A DNA stretch of 18,159 nucleotides, from contig NZ_DASSKM010000200.1 in the NCBI RefSeq assembly GCF_035690525.1, positions 1-18,159 of the forward strand, in the 5' to 3' direction. Below are positions 1-7,330 of the stretch, piece by piece. Positions within the stretch are counted from its first letter, which is position 1. Each line of letters opens with the position of its first letter. Origin of the DNA: Salinisphaera sp035690525 (lineage in GTDB: Bacteria > Pseudomonadota > Gammaproteobacteria > Nevskiales > Salinisphaeraceae). The notes under the pieces were generated by a model. That model did no database searches, had not been told where the DNA came from, and saw only the letters and a list, made by a program, of their open reading frames with translations. Both the position numbers and the translations under genes were made by a program.

Positions 1-1
1 G

Positions 2-628
2 ATCATGCTCGATTCGGCCAGACAACTGATCGCGGACTACGACTGGCTGCAGGTCGAGGCGATGAGCGGCGACTACACCGCCGGGCTGGCGAACCTGCCG
101 CTGGCCGACGACGGGGGCCGGCGCCTGTTCGTTTTCCTGGGCGGCACGATCGGCAACTTCGAGCCGGCCCAGGCCGACCGTTTTCTGGCCGAAATCGTGG
201 CCCTGATGAACGCCGGCGATGCGCTGTTGATCGGCTTCGATCGGATCAAGGACGTGGCGGTGCTGGAAGCGGCCTACGACGACGCCGCGGGCCATACCGC
301 GGCCTTCAATCGTAACGTGCTTAGCGTGCTCAATCGTGAACTGGACGGCGATATTCCGGTCGAGGCCTACCGGCACCGCGCGGTTTTCAATCTCGATGCC
401 GCGCAGATCGAGATGCGGCTGGTCGCCGAACGCGGTCATCGCGTGCGCTTTCAAGCGCTCAACACGGGCTTTGATATGGCGGCGGGCGAGGAGATCCTCA
501 CCGAGATCAGCCGCAAGTTCTCGCGCGAAGGGATTACGGCGCTGCTCGAGCGCGCCGGCCTCGCCGAGAGCGCGCATTTCGAGCAGGGCGCGGGCCGGTA
601 TTCGCTGGTGCTGGCGGTGCGCTACTAA
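2..628 (+). CDS. egtD: L-histidine N-alpha-methyltransferase EgtD-like, 5'-truncated by window edge
   Basis: This is the C-terminal two thirds of a SAM-dependent methyltransferase of the EgtD family, which trimethylates the alpha-amino group of histidine to hercynine in ergothioneine synthesis (cytoplasmic). The frame is open from base 2, and about 208 residues are visible of a family length near 320, so the true start lies outside the window. Family motifs seen, counting from the Met at base 5: LGGTIGNF (45-52), YDDAAGHTAAFN (91-102) and TEISRKF (166-172). E167 and S169 have the spacing of the Glu and Ser that hold the histidine imidazole in mycobacterial EgtD (family knowledge). It converges on argF with only 22 bp between the two stop codons and no obvious terminator. 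Its usual partner egtB would be upstream, out of view. The family call is firm; hercynine synthesis itself is inferred. Confidence 0.9.
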   Translation: MMLDSARQLIADYDWLQVEAMSGDYTAGLANLPLADDGGRRLFVFLGGTIGNFEPAQADRFLAEIVALMNAGDALLIGFDRIKDVAVLEAAYDDAAGHTAAFNRNVLSVLNRELDGDIPVEAYRHRAVFNLDAAQIEMRLVAERGHRVRFQALNTGFDMAAGEEILTEISRKFSREGITALLERAGLAESAHFEQGAGRYSLVLAVRY

Positions 629-650
629 CCGCGCGCGCCGCGACAATCCG

Positions 651-1550
651 CTATTCGACGTCGAGCAGCTTGAGCAGCAGGGCGGTCTGGGCATGCAAGC
701 GGTTTTCCGCTTCGTCCCAGACCACGCTGGCCGGCCCGTCGATCACCTCGGCGCTAACTTCCTCGCCGCGATGCGCGGGCAGGCAGTGCATGAACAGCGC
801 GTCGTCGGCGGCCCAGCTCATCAACGCGCGATTGACCTGGTAGTTGGCGAAGTCCGCGAGGCGCGTCTCGCGATCCGCCTCGTCGCCCATGCTGGCCCAG
901 ACGTCGGTGACCACGAGATTGGCGCCGTCGACGGCTTCCTGAGCCTGCTCACAGATGGTCACCGTATCGCCGGCGTCGCGCAGCATGAGCGCGTCCGGGC
1001 GGTACCCTTCGGGTGCGGCGATGCGCAGCGAAAAGCCCATCAAGCGCGCCGCGTTGATATAGGAATGGCACATGTTGTTGCCGTCGCCGACCCAGGCGAC
1101 CGTCGCGCCCCGGATCGAGCCACGGTGCTCGACGTAGGTCTGCAAATCGGCCAGCAACTGGCACGGATGCAGCCGATCGGTCAGCCCGTTGATCACCGGC
1201 ACGCTGGAATACGCCGCGAACTGCTCGAGCACGGCGTGCGAGTGGTTGCGGATCATGATCGCGTCACACATGCCGGACAACACGCGGGCGGTATCCGCCA
1301 CCGGCTCGCCGCGGCCGATCTGGGTATCGCCGGGCGACAGAAAGATCGCGTGCCCGCCGAGACGCGTCATCGCGGCCTCGAACGATACGCGCGTGCGCGT
1401 CGATGCTTTTTCGAACACCATCGCGAGGCTTTTACCGATCAGCGGCCGGTCGGTAGGTGCCCGACGTTTGCGTTCGATGGCAGCCTCGATCAGTGCTTCG
1501 ATGCCGGCGGTGCCCAGATGGTCCAGGCAGAGAAAGTGTCGCGAACTCAT
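651..1550 (-). CDS. argF: ornithine carbamoyltransferase
   Basis: Cytoplasmic enzyme of arginine synthesis that makes citrulline from ornithine and carbamoyl phosphate. The 299-aa protein has the full set of family signatures: STRTR carbamoyl-phosphate loop (50-54), HPCQ (128-131), GDGNNM (155-160), the ornithine-side DVWASMG loop (216-222) and HCLPAHRGEE (255-264) with the catalytic Cys at 256. The frame stays open upstream to 1676, but the protein start MSSRHFL at 1550 matches where the family begins, and the extra 42 residues look like non-coding sequence. There is no clear Shine-Dalgarno in front of this ATG. It is monocistronic in view: convergent with egtD, and downstream of sod on the same strand with about 190 bp between. 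A catabolic (arcB) role is possible, but nothing of an arc operon is present. Confidence 0.95.
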   Translation of the reverse strand: MSSRHFLCLDHLGTAGIEALIEAAIERKRRAPTDRPLIGKSLAMVFEKASTRTRVSFEAAMTRLGGHAIFLSPGDTQIGRGEPVADTARVLSGMCDAIMIRNHSHAVLEQFAAYSSVPVINGLTDRLHPCQLLADLQTYVEHRGSIRGATVAWVGDGNNMCHSYINAARLMGFSLRIAAPEGYRPDALMLRDAGDTVTICEQAQEAVDGANLVVTDVWASMGDEADRETRLADFANYQVNRALMSWAADDALFMHCLPAHRGEEVSAEVIDGPASVVWDEAENRLHAQTALLLKLLDVE

Positions 1551-1685
1551 GGATGAGAAGGTGGCCGTCGAGAATAGGGCATCATGCCGATACGCGGGCG
1601 GGCGTGCCTTGATACTTTCGGCGGGGCGCCGGTAAGCGTGCGCTATCAATTCGCCATGAAAGTATTTGATGCCCAATTGATAACA

Positions 1686-1710
1686 GGCCCCGCCGCAATG
1701 CGACGGAGCC
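1686..1710 (-). terminator. probable terminator of the superoxide dismutase transcript
   Basis: An 11-bp stem closes a 3-nt loop about 30 bp after the sod stop codon. On the minus strand the arms are GGCTCCGTCGC and GCGGCGGGGCC around ATT; both apparent mismatches are U-G wobbles in that RNA but C-A mismatches in the plus-strand RNA. The structure therefore suits the sod transcript. The tail TGTTATCAATT is only moderately U-rich. A second small hairpin (GCCGG-AAAA-CCGGC, 1720-1733) sits just before it. Confidence 0.6.
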
Positions 1711-1742
1711 CGTAAACGAGCCGGAAAACCGGCCGTGCCGGA

Positions 1743-2351
1743 TCAGCTCGCGGCGTCGAACTTCTTGCCGATGCCGTCCCAGTCGACGACGTTCCACCAG
1801 GCCTCGACGTATTCCGGTTTGCGGTTCTGGTATTTCAGGTAGAAGGCGTGCTCCCACACATCCAGACCCATGATCGGTTTACCGGACTCGGACACCACAT
1901 CCATGATCGGGTTGTCCTGGTTCGGTGTCGGCACGATCTTGAGCCGGTCGCCGCCGGCCGGCACGAGCCAGACGAAACCCGAGCCGAACAGACCGGTCGC
2001 TTCGCCGGTGAACTTTTCTTTGAAGTCGTCGAACGAACCGAAGCTGTTGTCGATCGCCTCGGCCAGCTTGCCGCTTGGTTTGCCGCCGCCGTTCGGCGAC
2101 ATGGTTTCCCAGAAGATGATGTGGTTGAGATAGCCACCACCCTGGTTGCGCACGGCGGCCCCGTGCTGGCCGGCCTTGGACAGGATGGTCTCCAGGTCCT
2201 GGTCGGCGAGCGGCGTGTCGTCGATCGCCTTCTGGAACTTCGTCAGATAAGCGTTGTGATGCTTCTGATGATGAATTTCCATCGTGCGCCCGTCGATGTA
2301 CGGCTCGAGCGCATCGTATTCGTAGGGCAGATCGGGCAGTTCAAAAGCCAT
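1743..2351 (-). CDS. sodA: superoxide dismutase, Fe/Mn family, Mn-type by motif
   Basis: Converts superoxide to hydrogen peroxide and oxygen; there is no signal peptide, so it is cytoplasmic. The 202-aa length is normal for the family. The four metal ligands are visible: H27 (in IHHQKHH), H77 (in YLNHIIFW), D164 and H168 (in LDVWEHAFY). The active-site Gln comes from the second domain (PNQD, Q145), and the position that holds Gln in Fe enzymes is Gly (GGGYLNH). That favours Mn, though cambialistic use cannot be excluded and many databases would name it sodB. The usual GSGWxW is GSGFVW here (F126). AAGGAC precedes the ATG at a good distance, and a sigma70-like promoter lies at 2394-2421. It diverges from grxD, pairing oxidative-stress and Fe-S functions. 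Confidence 0.95.
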   Translation of the reverse strand: MAFELPDLPYEYDALEPYIDGRTMEIHHQKHHNAYLTKFQKAIDDTPLADQDLETILSKAGQHGAAVRNQGGGYLNHIIFWETMSPNGGGKPSGKLAEAIDNSFGSFDDFKEKFTGEATGLFGSGFVWLVPAGGDRLKIVPTPNQDNPIMDVVSESGKPIMGLDVWEHAFYLKYQNRKPEYVEAWWNVVDWDGIGKKFDAAS

Positions 2352-2393
2352 GACGGTGTCCTTGTTATCCGGAATGAATCAACGTCACCCACT

Positions 2394-2421
2394 TATATAG
2401 GGATCGCGCCGTTCATTTCAA
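2394..2421 (-). promoter_or_regulatory. sigma70-like promoter for sod
   Basis: Read on the minus strand, TTGAAA (2421-2416) and TATATA (2399-2394) are separated by 16 bp, a near-consensus pair. The predicted start of transcription is near 2387, giving a leader of about 35 nt that contains the AAGGAC ribosome binding site. No experimental support is available. Confidence 0.55.
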
Positions 2422-2533
2422 AGGCCAGGCCGATGATCCGTGTGTGCCCGCGGTCGCTGTCGGGTGGACGAGGCGCGAACGCGCCGCCCGTCCGGCGCCG
2501 CCACCCTTGATCCGAAGCCGTTTACACCCAGGT

Positions 2534-2565
2534 TATACTCGGTTCATGTAATCCCATATGAGGTG
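2534..2565 (+). promoter_or_regulatory. putative -10 element and ribosome binding site of grxD
   Basis: TATACT at 2534-2539 resembles a -10 box, but the only -35-like hexamer, TTGATC at 2507, is 21 bp away, so the promoter call is weak. The GAGGTG at 2560-2565 is a good Shine-Dalgarno six bases before the ATG at 2572 and decides the start of grxD. Confidence 0.35.
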
Positions 2566-2571
2566 CGGCCA

Positions 2572-2913
2572 ATGAGCGCGAAAGCGATGGAAGTCATCAA
2601 GCAGGAAGTGGAGAGCAATCCGATCGTGCTCTATATGAAGGGTACGCCGGACTTCCCGCAGTGCGGCTTCTCGGCCCGCAGCGCCGAGGCGATCAAGGCC
2701 TGCGGCGTGTCGTTCAAGGCGGTCAACGTGTTCGACGATGAAGAGATCTATCGTCAAGGCGTGAAGGTCTATTCCAACTGGCCCACCATCCCGCAGCTGT
2801 TCGTCAACGGCGAATTGGTCGGCGGTTCGGATATCGTCATGGATCTGTTCCAGTCGGGCGAACTCAAACCCATGCTGGAAAATGCGTCCGGCCGGAAGTC
2901 GGCCAGCGGCTGA
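2572..2913 (+). CDS. grxD: monothiol glutaredoxin Grx4 family (CGFS type)
   Basis: Small cytoplasmic protein of the Grx4/Grx5 family, which carries and delivers [2Fe-2S] clusters, using glutathione as a cluster ligand, rather than acting mainly as a disulfide reductase. The 113-aa protein shows YMKG (glutathione-binding K23), the single-Cys active site CGFS (31-34), the cis-Pro motif WPTIPQ (70-75) and GGSD (84-87), all in the usual order and spacing. The frame is open upstream to 2440, but the added 44 residues are not like the family, and the ATG at 2572 has the GAGGTG ribosome binding site. It stands alone, divergent from sod. The C-terminal tail GRKSASG is short and low in complexity. Confidence 0.95.
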   Translation: MSAKAMEVIKQEVESNPIVLYMKGTPDFPQCGFSARSAEAIKACGVSFKAVNVFDDEEIYRQGVKVYSNWPTIPQLFVNGELVGGSDIVMDLFQSGELKPMLENASGRKSASG

Positions 2914-3012
2914 TCGGCCGCCTGCCGTGGCATTGGAACGCGCGGCGATTGTATAGCTATTGTCGGCGAACCGGCCTGCCGCCGGTATCGCCCCTCACCA
3001 TGAGGCCGGCGC

Positions 3013-3804
3013 ATGACAACCCGCGTGGACAATCCCCATGTTGGCCCCGATATCGGCCCTCATATCGGCATTTTGTTGATCGGCGACGAGTTGCTCTCGG
3101 GCAAGCGCCGTGACAAGCACATGCCGGCCGTGATCGAGATGCTGCACGAGCGCGGGCTGGAACTGTCCTGGGCGCGCCTGGTGGGCGACGACGGCGCGCT
3201 GCTCGAACGAACGCTGGTCGAGACGATGGGCAGCGCCGATATCGTGTTCAGTTTCGGTGGCATCGGCGCCACGCCCGACGACCGCACGCGCCAGTGCGCG
3301 GCGCGCGCGGCGGGCCGCGCCCTCGAGATCAATACCGAAGGGCGAGCCATTCTCGAGGACAAGTTCGGGCACGACGCGTACCCCAACCGAATTCATATGG
3401 TGGAGTGGCCGGAGGGCTCGCGCGTCATCCCCAACCCCGTCAATCGCGTACCGGGCTTCAGCCTGGGCGATCATCATTTTGTGCCGGGGTTCCCCAATAT
3501 GGCCTGGCCGATGGTGGGCTGGGTGCTGGATACGCACTACGCCGATCTGCACGTCGCCGAGCGCAACGTGGAATATCTGGTGGAGGTCTTCGATACGCCG
3601 GAAAGCGCGCTCATCGGTCTCATGCAGTCGGTCATGGATGCCCACCCCGCGGTGCGTATCGCCTGCCTGCCGGCCGCCGACGGGCAACGCAAGATCGAAT
3701 TCGGCGTGCGCGGCCGGCCGGCGCCGGCCGCCGAAGCCTTCGATGCGCTGGTTGCCGCCTTGAACGAATCGTCGATTTCGACCGGCGCCTGCACCTCGCG
3801 CTAG
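3013..3804 (+). CDS. molybdopterin-binding-domain protein, CinA N-terminal-like
   Basis: A 263-aa single-domain protein of the MoCF_biosynth/CinA-N fold (COG1058). Motifs: GDELLSGKRRDKH (24-36), FGGIGATPDDRT (81-92, the family's GG-G-TPDD loop) and VPGFPNM (157-163). The nicotinamide-nucleotide amidase domain found at the C-terminus of full CinA is absent, which is typical of stand-alone COG1058 proteins. In relatives this domain binds molybdopterin or hydrolyses ADP-ribose-type substrates; which applies here cannot be told. TGAGG (3001-3005) sits seven bases before the ATG and supports this start. It is about 100 bp downstream of grxD on the same strand and followed by a strong terminator. 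Confidence 0.85.
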   Translation: MTTRVDNPHVGPDIGPHIGILLIGDELLSGKRRDKHMPAVIEMLHERGLELSWARLVGDDGALLERTLVETMGSADIVFSFGGIGATPDDRTRQCAARAAGRALEINTEGRAILEDKFGHDAYPNRIHMVEWPEGSRVIPNPVNRVPGFSLGDHHFVPGFPNMAWPMVGWVLDTHYADLHVAERNVEYLVEVFDTPESALIGLMQSVMDAHPAVRIACLPAADGQRKIEFGVRGRPAPAAEAFDALVAALNESSISTGACTSR

Positions 3805-3826
3805 GGGCTACCGTTTCATACGGCGT

Positions 3827-3873
3827 AGCCGCTCACACATGCGGCTTTGCCCGGCGCGCCGCCGGGTTTGTTT
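3827..3873 (+). terminator. rho-independent terminator after the CinA-N-like gene
   Basis: Two hairpins lie in tandem. The first is AGCCGC-N8-GCGGCT (3827-3846). The second is CCCGGC-N5-GCCGGG (3850-3866), followed directly by TTTGTTT (3867-3873). The U-rich tail exists only on the plus strand, so it ends the grxD/CinA-N side; the sulfurtransferase gene converges on it and its stop codon overlaps the T run. Confidence 0.8.
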
Positions 3874-4687
3874 AACGCCCGCTTTCGACCGGCGTGTCGT
3901 CGGCGTTGCCCCAGTCCGACCAGGCGCCGGGATAACCGCGCAGCCGGTCGTAACCGAGTGCCTTGAGCACGAGATAGGCATACGACGAGCGCACATGGGT
4001 CTGGCAGTAGGCCGTAACCGCTTTGGAGTCGTCGATATCGCGTTCGGCGAGCATGCGGCGGATTTCGGCCGGGTCGCGAAGCTGGCCGTGTTCGTTCTTG
4101 AGTTGTTGCCAGTCGAGGTTGACGGCGCCGGGGATATGTCCGCCGCGTGCGCTGCGCACATCCTCGCCCACGAACTCGGCTTCGCTGCGTACATCGAGAA
4201 AGCGTACGTCGGCGTCGCCGAGATGGGCGCTGATCCATTCGCGATCGGCCACGGCGTCGCGGTGATGCTCGATCCGGAAATCGCCGGCGCCGTGCGCCGG
4301 CTCGCCGGACGCCAAGGCCAGATTGGCCGCCTGCCAGGCGCCGAGCCCGCCGTCGAGCAGGCTGAAATTTGGGTGGCCGACCACGTCCAGCGTGTAGAGC
4401 AGGCGCGCGGCTTGCCCATCGCCGGCCCGATCGTAGGCTACGATGTGGGCGTCGTTACGCAGCCCGGCATCGGATAGCCGGGCGGCGAGCGTGTCGGGGT
4501 CGGGAATCAGGCCGCCGGTCGCGCCGCGTTCGGCCATGAAGTCGGCCATAACGACGAGCTGGGCGCCCGGAATATGCGCCTTGGCGAAATCCGCGGGTGT
4601 GTCGACGGCGACGATCTGGATATCGGCATCGTCCATCGCCGCATGCAGCGCGGCCGGTTTGACGAACAGATCAAGCTTGGCGGCCAT
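3872..4687 (-). CDS. two-domain sulfurtransferase (thiosulfate/3-mercaptopyruvate type)
   Basis: Tandem rhodanese protein, 271 aa, related to SseA/TST enzymes that move sulfane sulfur from thiosulfate or 3-mercaptopyruvate to cyanide or thiols via a Cys persulfide. The N-terminal domain (about 5-125) has Asp where a catalytic Cys would be (AYDRAGDGQA, 84-93), so it is structural. The C-terminal domain has DVRSEAEF (165-172) and the active loop CQTHVRSS (228-235) with Cys228, then GYPGAWSDWGN. The loop sequence does not clearly choose between donors. The start at 4687 has a perfect AAGGAGG nine bases upstream; the longer open frame back to 5053 runs antiparallel within ppsA and is rejected. 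It begins 20 nt after the ppsA stop on the same strand, so co-transcription is likely. Confidence 0.9.
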   Translation of the reverse strand: MAAKLDLFVKPAALHAAMDDADIQIVAVDTPADFAKAHIPGAQLVVMADFMAERGATGGLIPDPDTLAARLSDAGLRNDAHIVAYDRAGDGQAARLLYTLDVVGHPNFSLLDGGLGAWQAANLALASGEPAHGAGDFRIEHHRDAVADREWISAHLGDADVRFLDVRSEAEFVGEDVRSARGGHIPGAVNLDWQQLKNEHGQLRDPAEIRRMLAERDIDDSKAVTAYCQTHVRSSYAYLVLKALGYDRLRGYPGAWSDWGNADDTPVESGR

Positions 4688-4707
4688 GATGATGCGCCTC
4701 CTTATGT

Positions 4708-7077
4708 CTACATTTCCTGCCCGGCCAGGAACAGCCATGTGGACACCACGGTATCCGGGTTGAGGGACATGCTTTCGATCTCCTGATCCAGCAGCCAGCG
4801 CGCCAGATCCGGATAGTCGGACGGGCCCTGGCCGCAGATGCCGACGTATTTGTTGTGGCGCTTGCACGCTTCGATGGCTTTTTCGAGCATGATCTTGACC
4901 GCCGGGTCGCGCTCGTCGAACAGATGCGAGATCAATCCCGAATCGCGATCCAGGCCCAACGAGAGCTGGGTCATGTCGTTGGAGCCGATCGAGAAGCCGT
5001 CGAAATATTCCAGGAACTGGTCGGCCAGCACGGCGTTGGAGGGCAGCTCGCACATCATGATGACCTTGAGATCATCGACGCCGCGTTTTAGGCCGTGTTC
5101 GGCCAGCAGCTCGGAGACGCCCCGGGCTTCGCCCAGCGTGCGCACGAACGGAATCATGATCTGGACGTTGGTCAGGCCCATGGCGCCGCGCACGCGCTTG
5201 ATGGCTTCCAGTTCCAGTTCGAAGCAAGGCCGGAAATCGTCGGCCAGATAGCGCGAGGCGCCGCGCCAGCCGATCATCGGGTTTTCTTCGTCCGGTTCGT
5301 AGGCCGCGCCGCCGATCAGATTGGCGTACTCGTTGGACTTGAAGTCCGACAGGCGCACGATCACCGGCTTGGGATGAAAAGCCGCCGCGATGGTCGAAAT
5401 GCCCTCGACCAGCCGGTCGATATAGAAATTGACCGGATCGGCGTAGCCGGCGATATGCGCATCGATCGCCGCCTTGAGCTCGTCCGGCTGTTCGTCGTAT
5501 TCGAGCAAGGCACGCGGATGCACGCCGATCTGGCGGTTGATGATGAATTCGAGGCGCGCCAGACCCACGCCGGCATTCGGGATCGACGCGAAATCGAACG
5601 CCCGCTCCGGGTTGCCGACGTTCATCATGATTTTGGTGCCGATGTCAGGCATCTTGTCGAGCGAGACCTCGTCGATCTTGAAATCGATCGCCCCGTCGTA
5701 GACATAGCCGGTATCGCCCTCGGCGCAGGACACGGTCACGTTCGCGCCGTCGCTGAGCTTGCCCGTGGCGTCGCCGGTGCCGACCACGGCCGGAATGCCG
5801 AGCTCACGGGCGATGATCGCCGCGTGGCAGGTGCGCCCGCCGCGGTTGGTCACGATCGCCGCGGCGCGTTTCATCACCGGCTCCCAGTCCGGATCGGTCA
5901 TATCGGTGACCAGAATGTCGCCGGCCTGGACCTTGTTCATCTGGCTGATCGAAGACACGTTGCGCACCCGCCCGGCGCCCACGCGCTGGCCGATCGAGCG
6001 GCCGGTGACCAGCACGTCGTGGCCCTTGGCATCGAGACGGTAACGTTCCAGCGTGGCCGCGTTGGATTTCACCGTCTCCGGCCGCGCCTGGAGGATATAG
6101 AGTCGACCGGTCTCGCCGTCCTTACCCCACTCGATATCCATCGGACGGCCGTAGTGGTGCTCGATGGTCATGGCCTGGGCGGCCAGCGCCTCGGCATCGG
6201 CATCGGATAACGAAAAGCGCCGCTGGTCGACGCTATCGACATCGACGAATTCGGTGGTCTTGCCGTGCGCGCGGTCCTCGGTATAGACCATCTTCACGGC
6301 CTTGCCGCCCTTGACGCGCCGCAGGATCGCCGGCCGCTTCGCCGCGATATTGTCCTTGTAGACATAGTATTCGTCGGGGTTCACCGCGCCCTGGACCACG
6401 GCTTCGCCGAGCCCCCAGGAGCTGGTGATGAACACGACCTTGTCGAAACCGGATTCGGTGTCGATGGTGAACATCACGCCCGAGGCGCCGGTATCGGCGC
6501 GCACCATGCGCTGGATGCCGGCCGACAGCGCGACCTGGCTATGTTCGAACCCCTTGTGCACGCGGTACGAGATCGCGCGGTCGTTGAACAGCGAGGCGAA
6601 CACGTCCTTGATTGCGAGCATGATGTTGTCCAGCCCGCGTACGTTGAGAAACGTCTCCTGTTGCCCGGCGAAGGAGGCATCCGGCAGATCCTCGGCGGTG
6701 GCCGAGGAGCGCACGGCCACGGCCATGTCGTCCTGGCCCCCGGCGAGCGTGGCGAACGATTCGCGAATCGCGGTTTCCAGCGCCGGCGGGAAGGGATGAG
6801 CGATCACCCACTCACGAATCTTGGCGCCGGTATCGGCCAAGGCGTCGACATCGTCGATATCTAGCGCATCCAGTGCTTGATTGATGCGATCGGCCAGCCC
6901 GTCGTGGGCCAGAAATTCGCGGTAGGCATCGGCCGTGGTGGCAAAACCGTCGGGCACCGACACAGCGGCGTCGGCCAAATGGCTGATCATCTCGCCCAGC
7001 GAGGCGTTCTTGCCACCCACCGATTCGACATCGTTCATCCCGAGCTGGCTGAACCAAGCGACATACGAATTATTCAC
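4708..7077 (-). CDS. ppsA: phosphoenolpyruvate synthase (GTG start)
   Basis: Makes PEP, AMP and phosphate from pyruvate, ATP and water, the entry to gluconeogenesis. Translated from the GTG at 7077 the protein is 789 aa, close to E. coli PpsA. Its start (NNSYVAWFSQLGMNDV) aligns with the family start, and GGAGGAG lies seven bases upstream; the ATG 33 bases further up has no such support. In order: the ATP-grasp domain (SVGGKNASLGE; RSSATAEDLPDASFAGQQETF would follow), the phosphohistidine domain GGRTCHAAIIARELG with His418, and the PEP/pyruvate barrel with IGSNDMTQL and CGQGPSD (catalytic Cys748). Thr416, two residues before His418, is the residue that PpsR-family regulators phosphorylate in known systems. 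It is divergent from ppsR and probably co-transcribed with the sulfurtransferase gene. Confidence 0.97.
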   Translation of the reverse strand: MNNSYVAWFSQLGMNDVESVGGKNASLGEMISHLADAAVSVPDGFATTADAYREFLAHDGLADRINQALDALDIDDVDALADTGAKIREWVIAHPFPPALETAIRESFATLAGGQDDMAVAVRSSATAEDLPDASFAGQQETFLNVRGLDNIMLAIKDVFASLFNDRAISYRVHKGFEHSQVALSAGIQRMVRADTGASGVMFTIDTESGFDKVVFITSSWGLGEAVVQGAVNPDEYYVYKDNIAAKRPAILRRVKGGKAVKMVYTEDRAHGKTTEFVDVDSVDQRRFSLSDADAEALAAQAMTIEHHYGRPMDIEWGKDGETGRLYILQARPETVKSNAATLERYRLDAKGHDVLVTGRSIGQRVGAGRVRNVSSISQMNKVQAGDILVTDMTDPDWEPVMKRAAAIVTNRGGRTCHAAIIARELGIPAVVGTGDATGKLSDGANVTVSCAEGDTGYVYDGAIDFKIDEVSLDKMPDIGTKIMMNVGNPERAFDFASIPNAGVGLARLEFIINRQIGVHPRALLEYDEQPDELKAAIDAHIAGYADPVNFYIDRLVEGISTIAAAFHPKPVIVRLSDFKSNEYANLIGGAAYEPDEENPMIGWRGASRYLADDFRPCFELELEAIKRVRGAMGLTNVQIMIPFVRTLGEARGVSELLAEHGLKRGVDDLKVIMMCELPSNAVLADQFLEYFDGFSIGSNDMTQLSLGLDRDSGLISHLFDERDPAVKIMLEKAIEACKRHNKYVGICGQGPSDYPDLARWLLDQEIESMSLNPDTVVSTWLFLAGQEM

Positions 7078-7096
7078 GCTCGCTCTCCTCCGAAGT

Positions 7097-7141
7097 GAAA
7101 TATGAATCAAATATTTCGCTTTCGCGGTAATGAAACCGCGA
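7097..7141. promoter_or_regulatory. two inverted repeats in the ppsA/ppsR intergenic region
   Basis: GAAATAT-N7-ATATTTC (7097-7117) and TCGCGGT-N6-ACCGCGA (7122-7141) are both perfect and separated by four bases. They lie 20-64 bp upstream of the ppsA start, where a repressor or activator would act. About 190 bp remain to the ppsR start, with no clear consensus promoter that I could place. No regulator can be named from the sequence. Confidence 0.45.
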
Positions 7142-7330
7142 GAGCGGCCAAAAGGGAGAACTCAGGCCTCTCCCTTTGAAAAACCCATTGGAAATTCCAT
7201 CGCTGAGGCACCGCGGCAAATCGCGAGGCATGACAATCTTTGCCGCCGCATTCTACACATGCGCGAATGAACCGGGCCCGAAGGCGGCGTCTGAATGGCT
7301 CCGGCGGGGCGCGTGGTCCATGATGGGATC

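Noticed and set aside
336..1556. 406-codon plus-strand open frame across egtD and argF
   Set aside because: Its translation is Arg-rich and overlaps two well-supported genes in other frames or strands.
2970..2986. Hairpin ACCGGC-N5-GCCGGT between grxD and the CinA-N-like gene
   Set aside because: Perfect but short, no U-rich tail, and such GC repeats are expected in this composition; not called a terminator.
4688..5053. N-terminal extension of the sulfurtransferase
   Set aside because: It overlaps the 3' part of ppsA in another frame; the internal ATG at 4687 has a perfect Shine-Dalgarno and the family start.
5095..6210. 371-codon plus-strand open frame inside ppsA
   Set aside because: Shadow of a highly conserved minus-strand gene in high-GC DNA; no motif, no ribosome binding site.
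7103..7117. Cra/FruR-like half site TGAATC upstream of ppsA
   Set aside because: Cra activates ppsA in E. coli, but only one half site is present and the rest of the consensus is missing.
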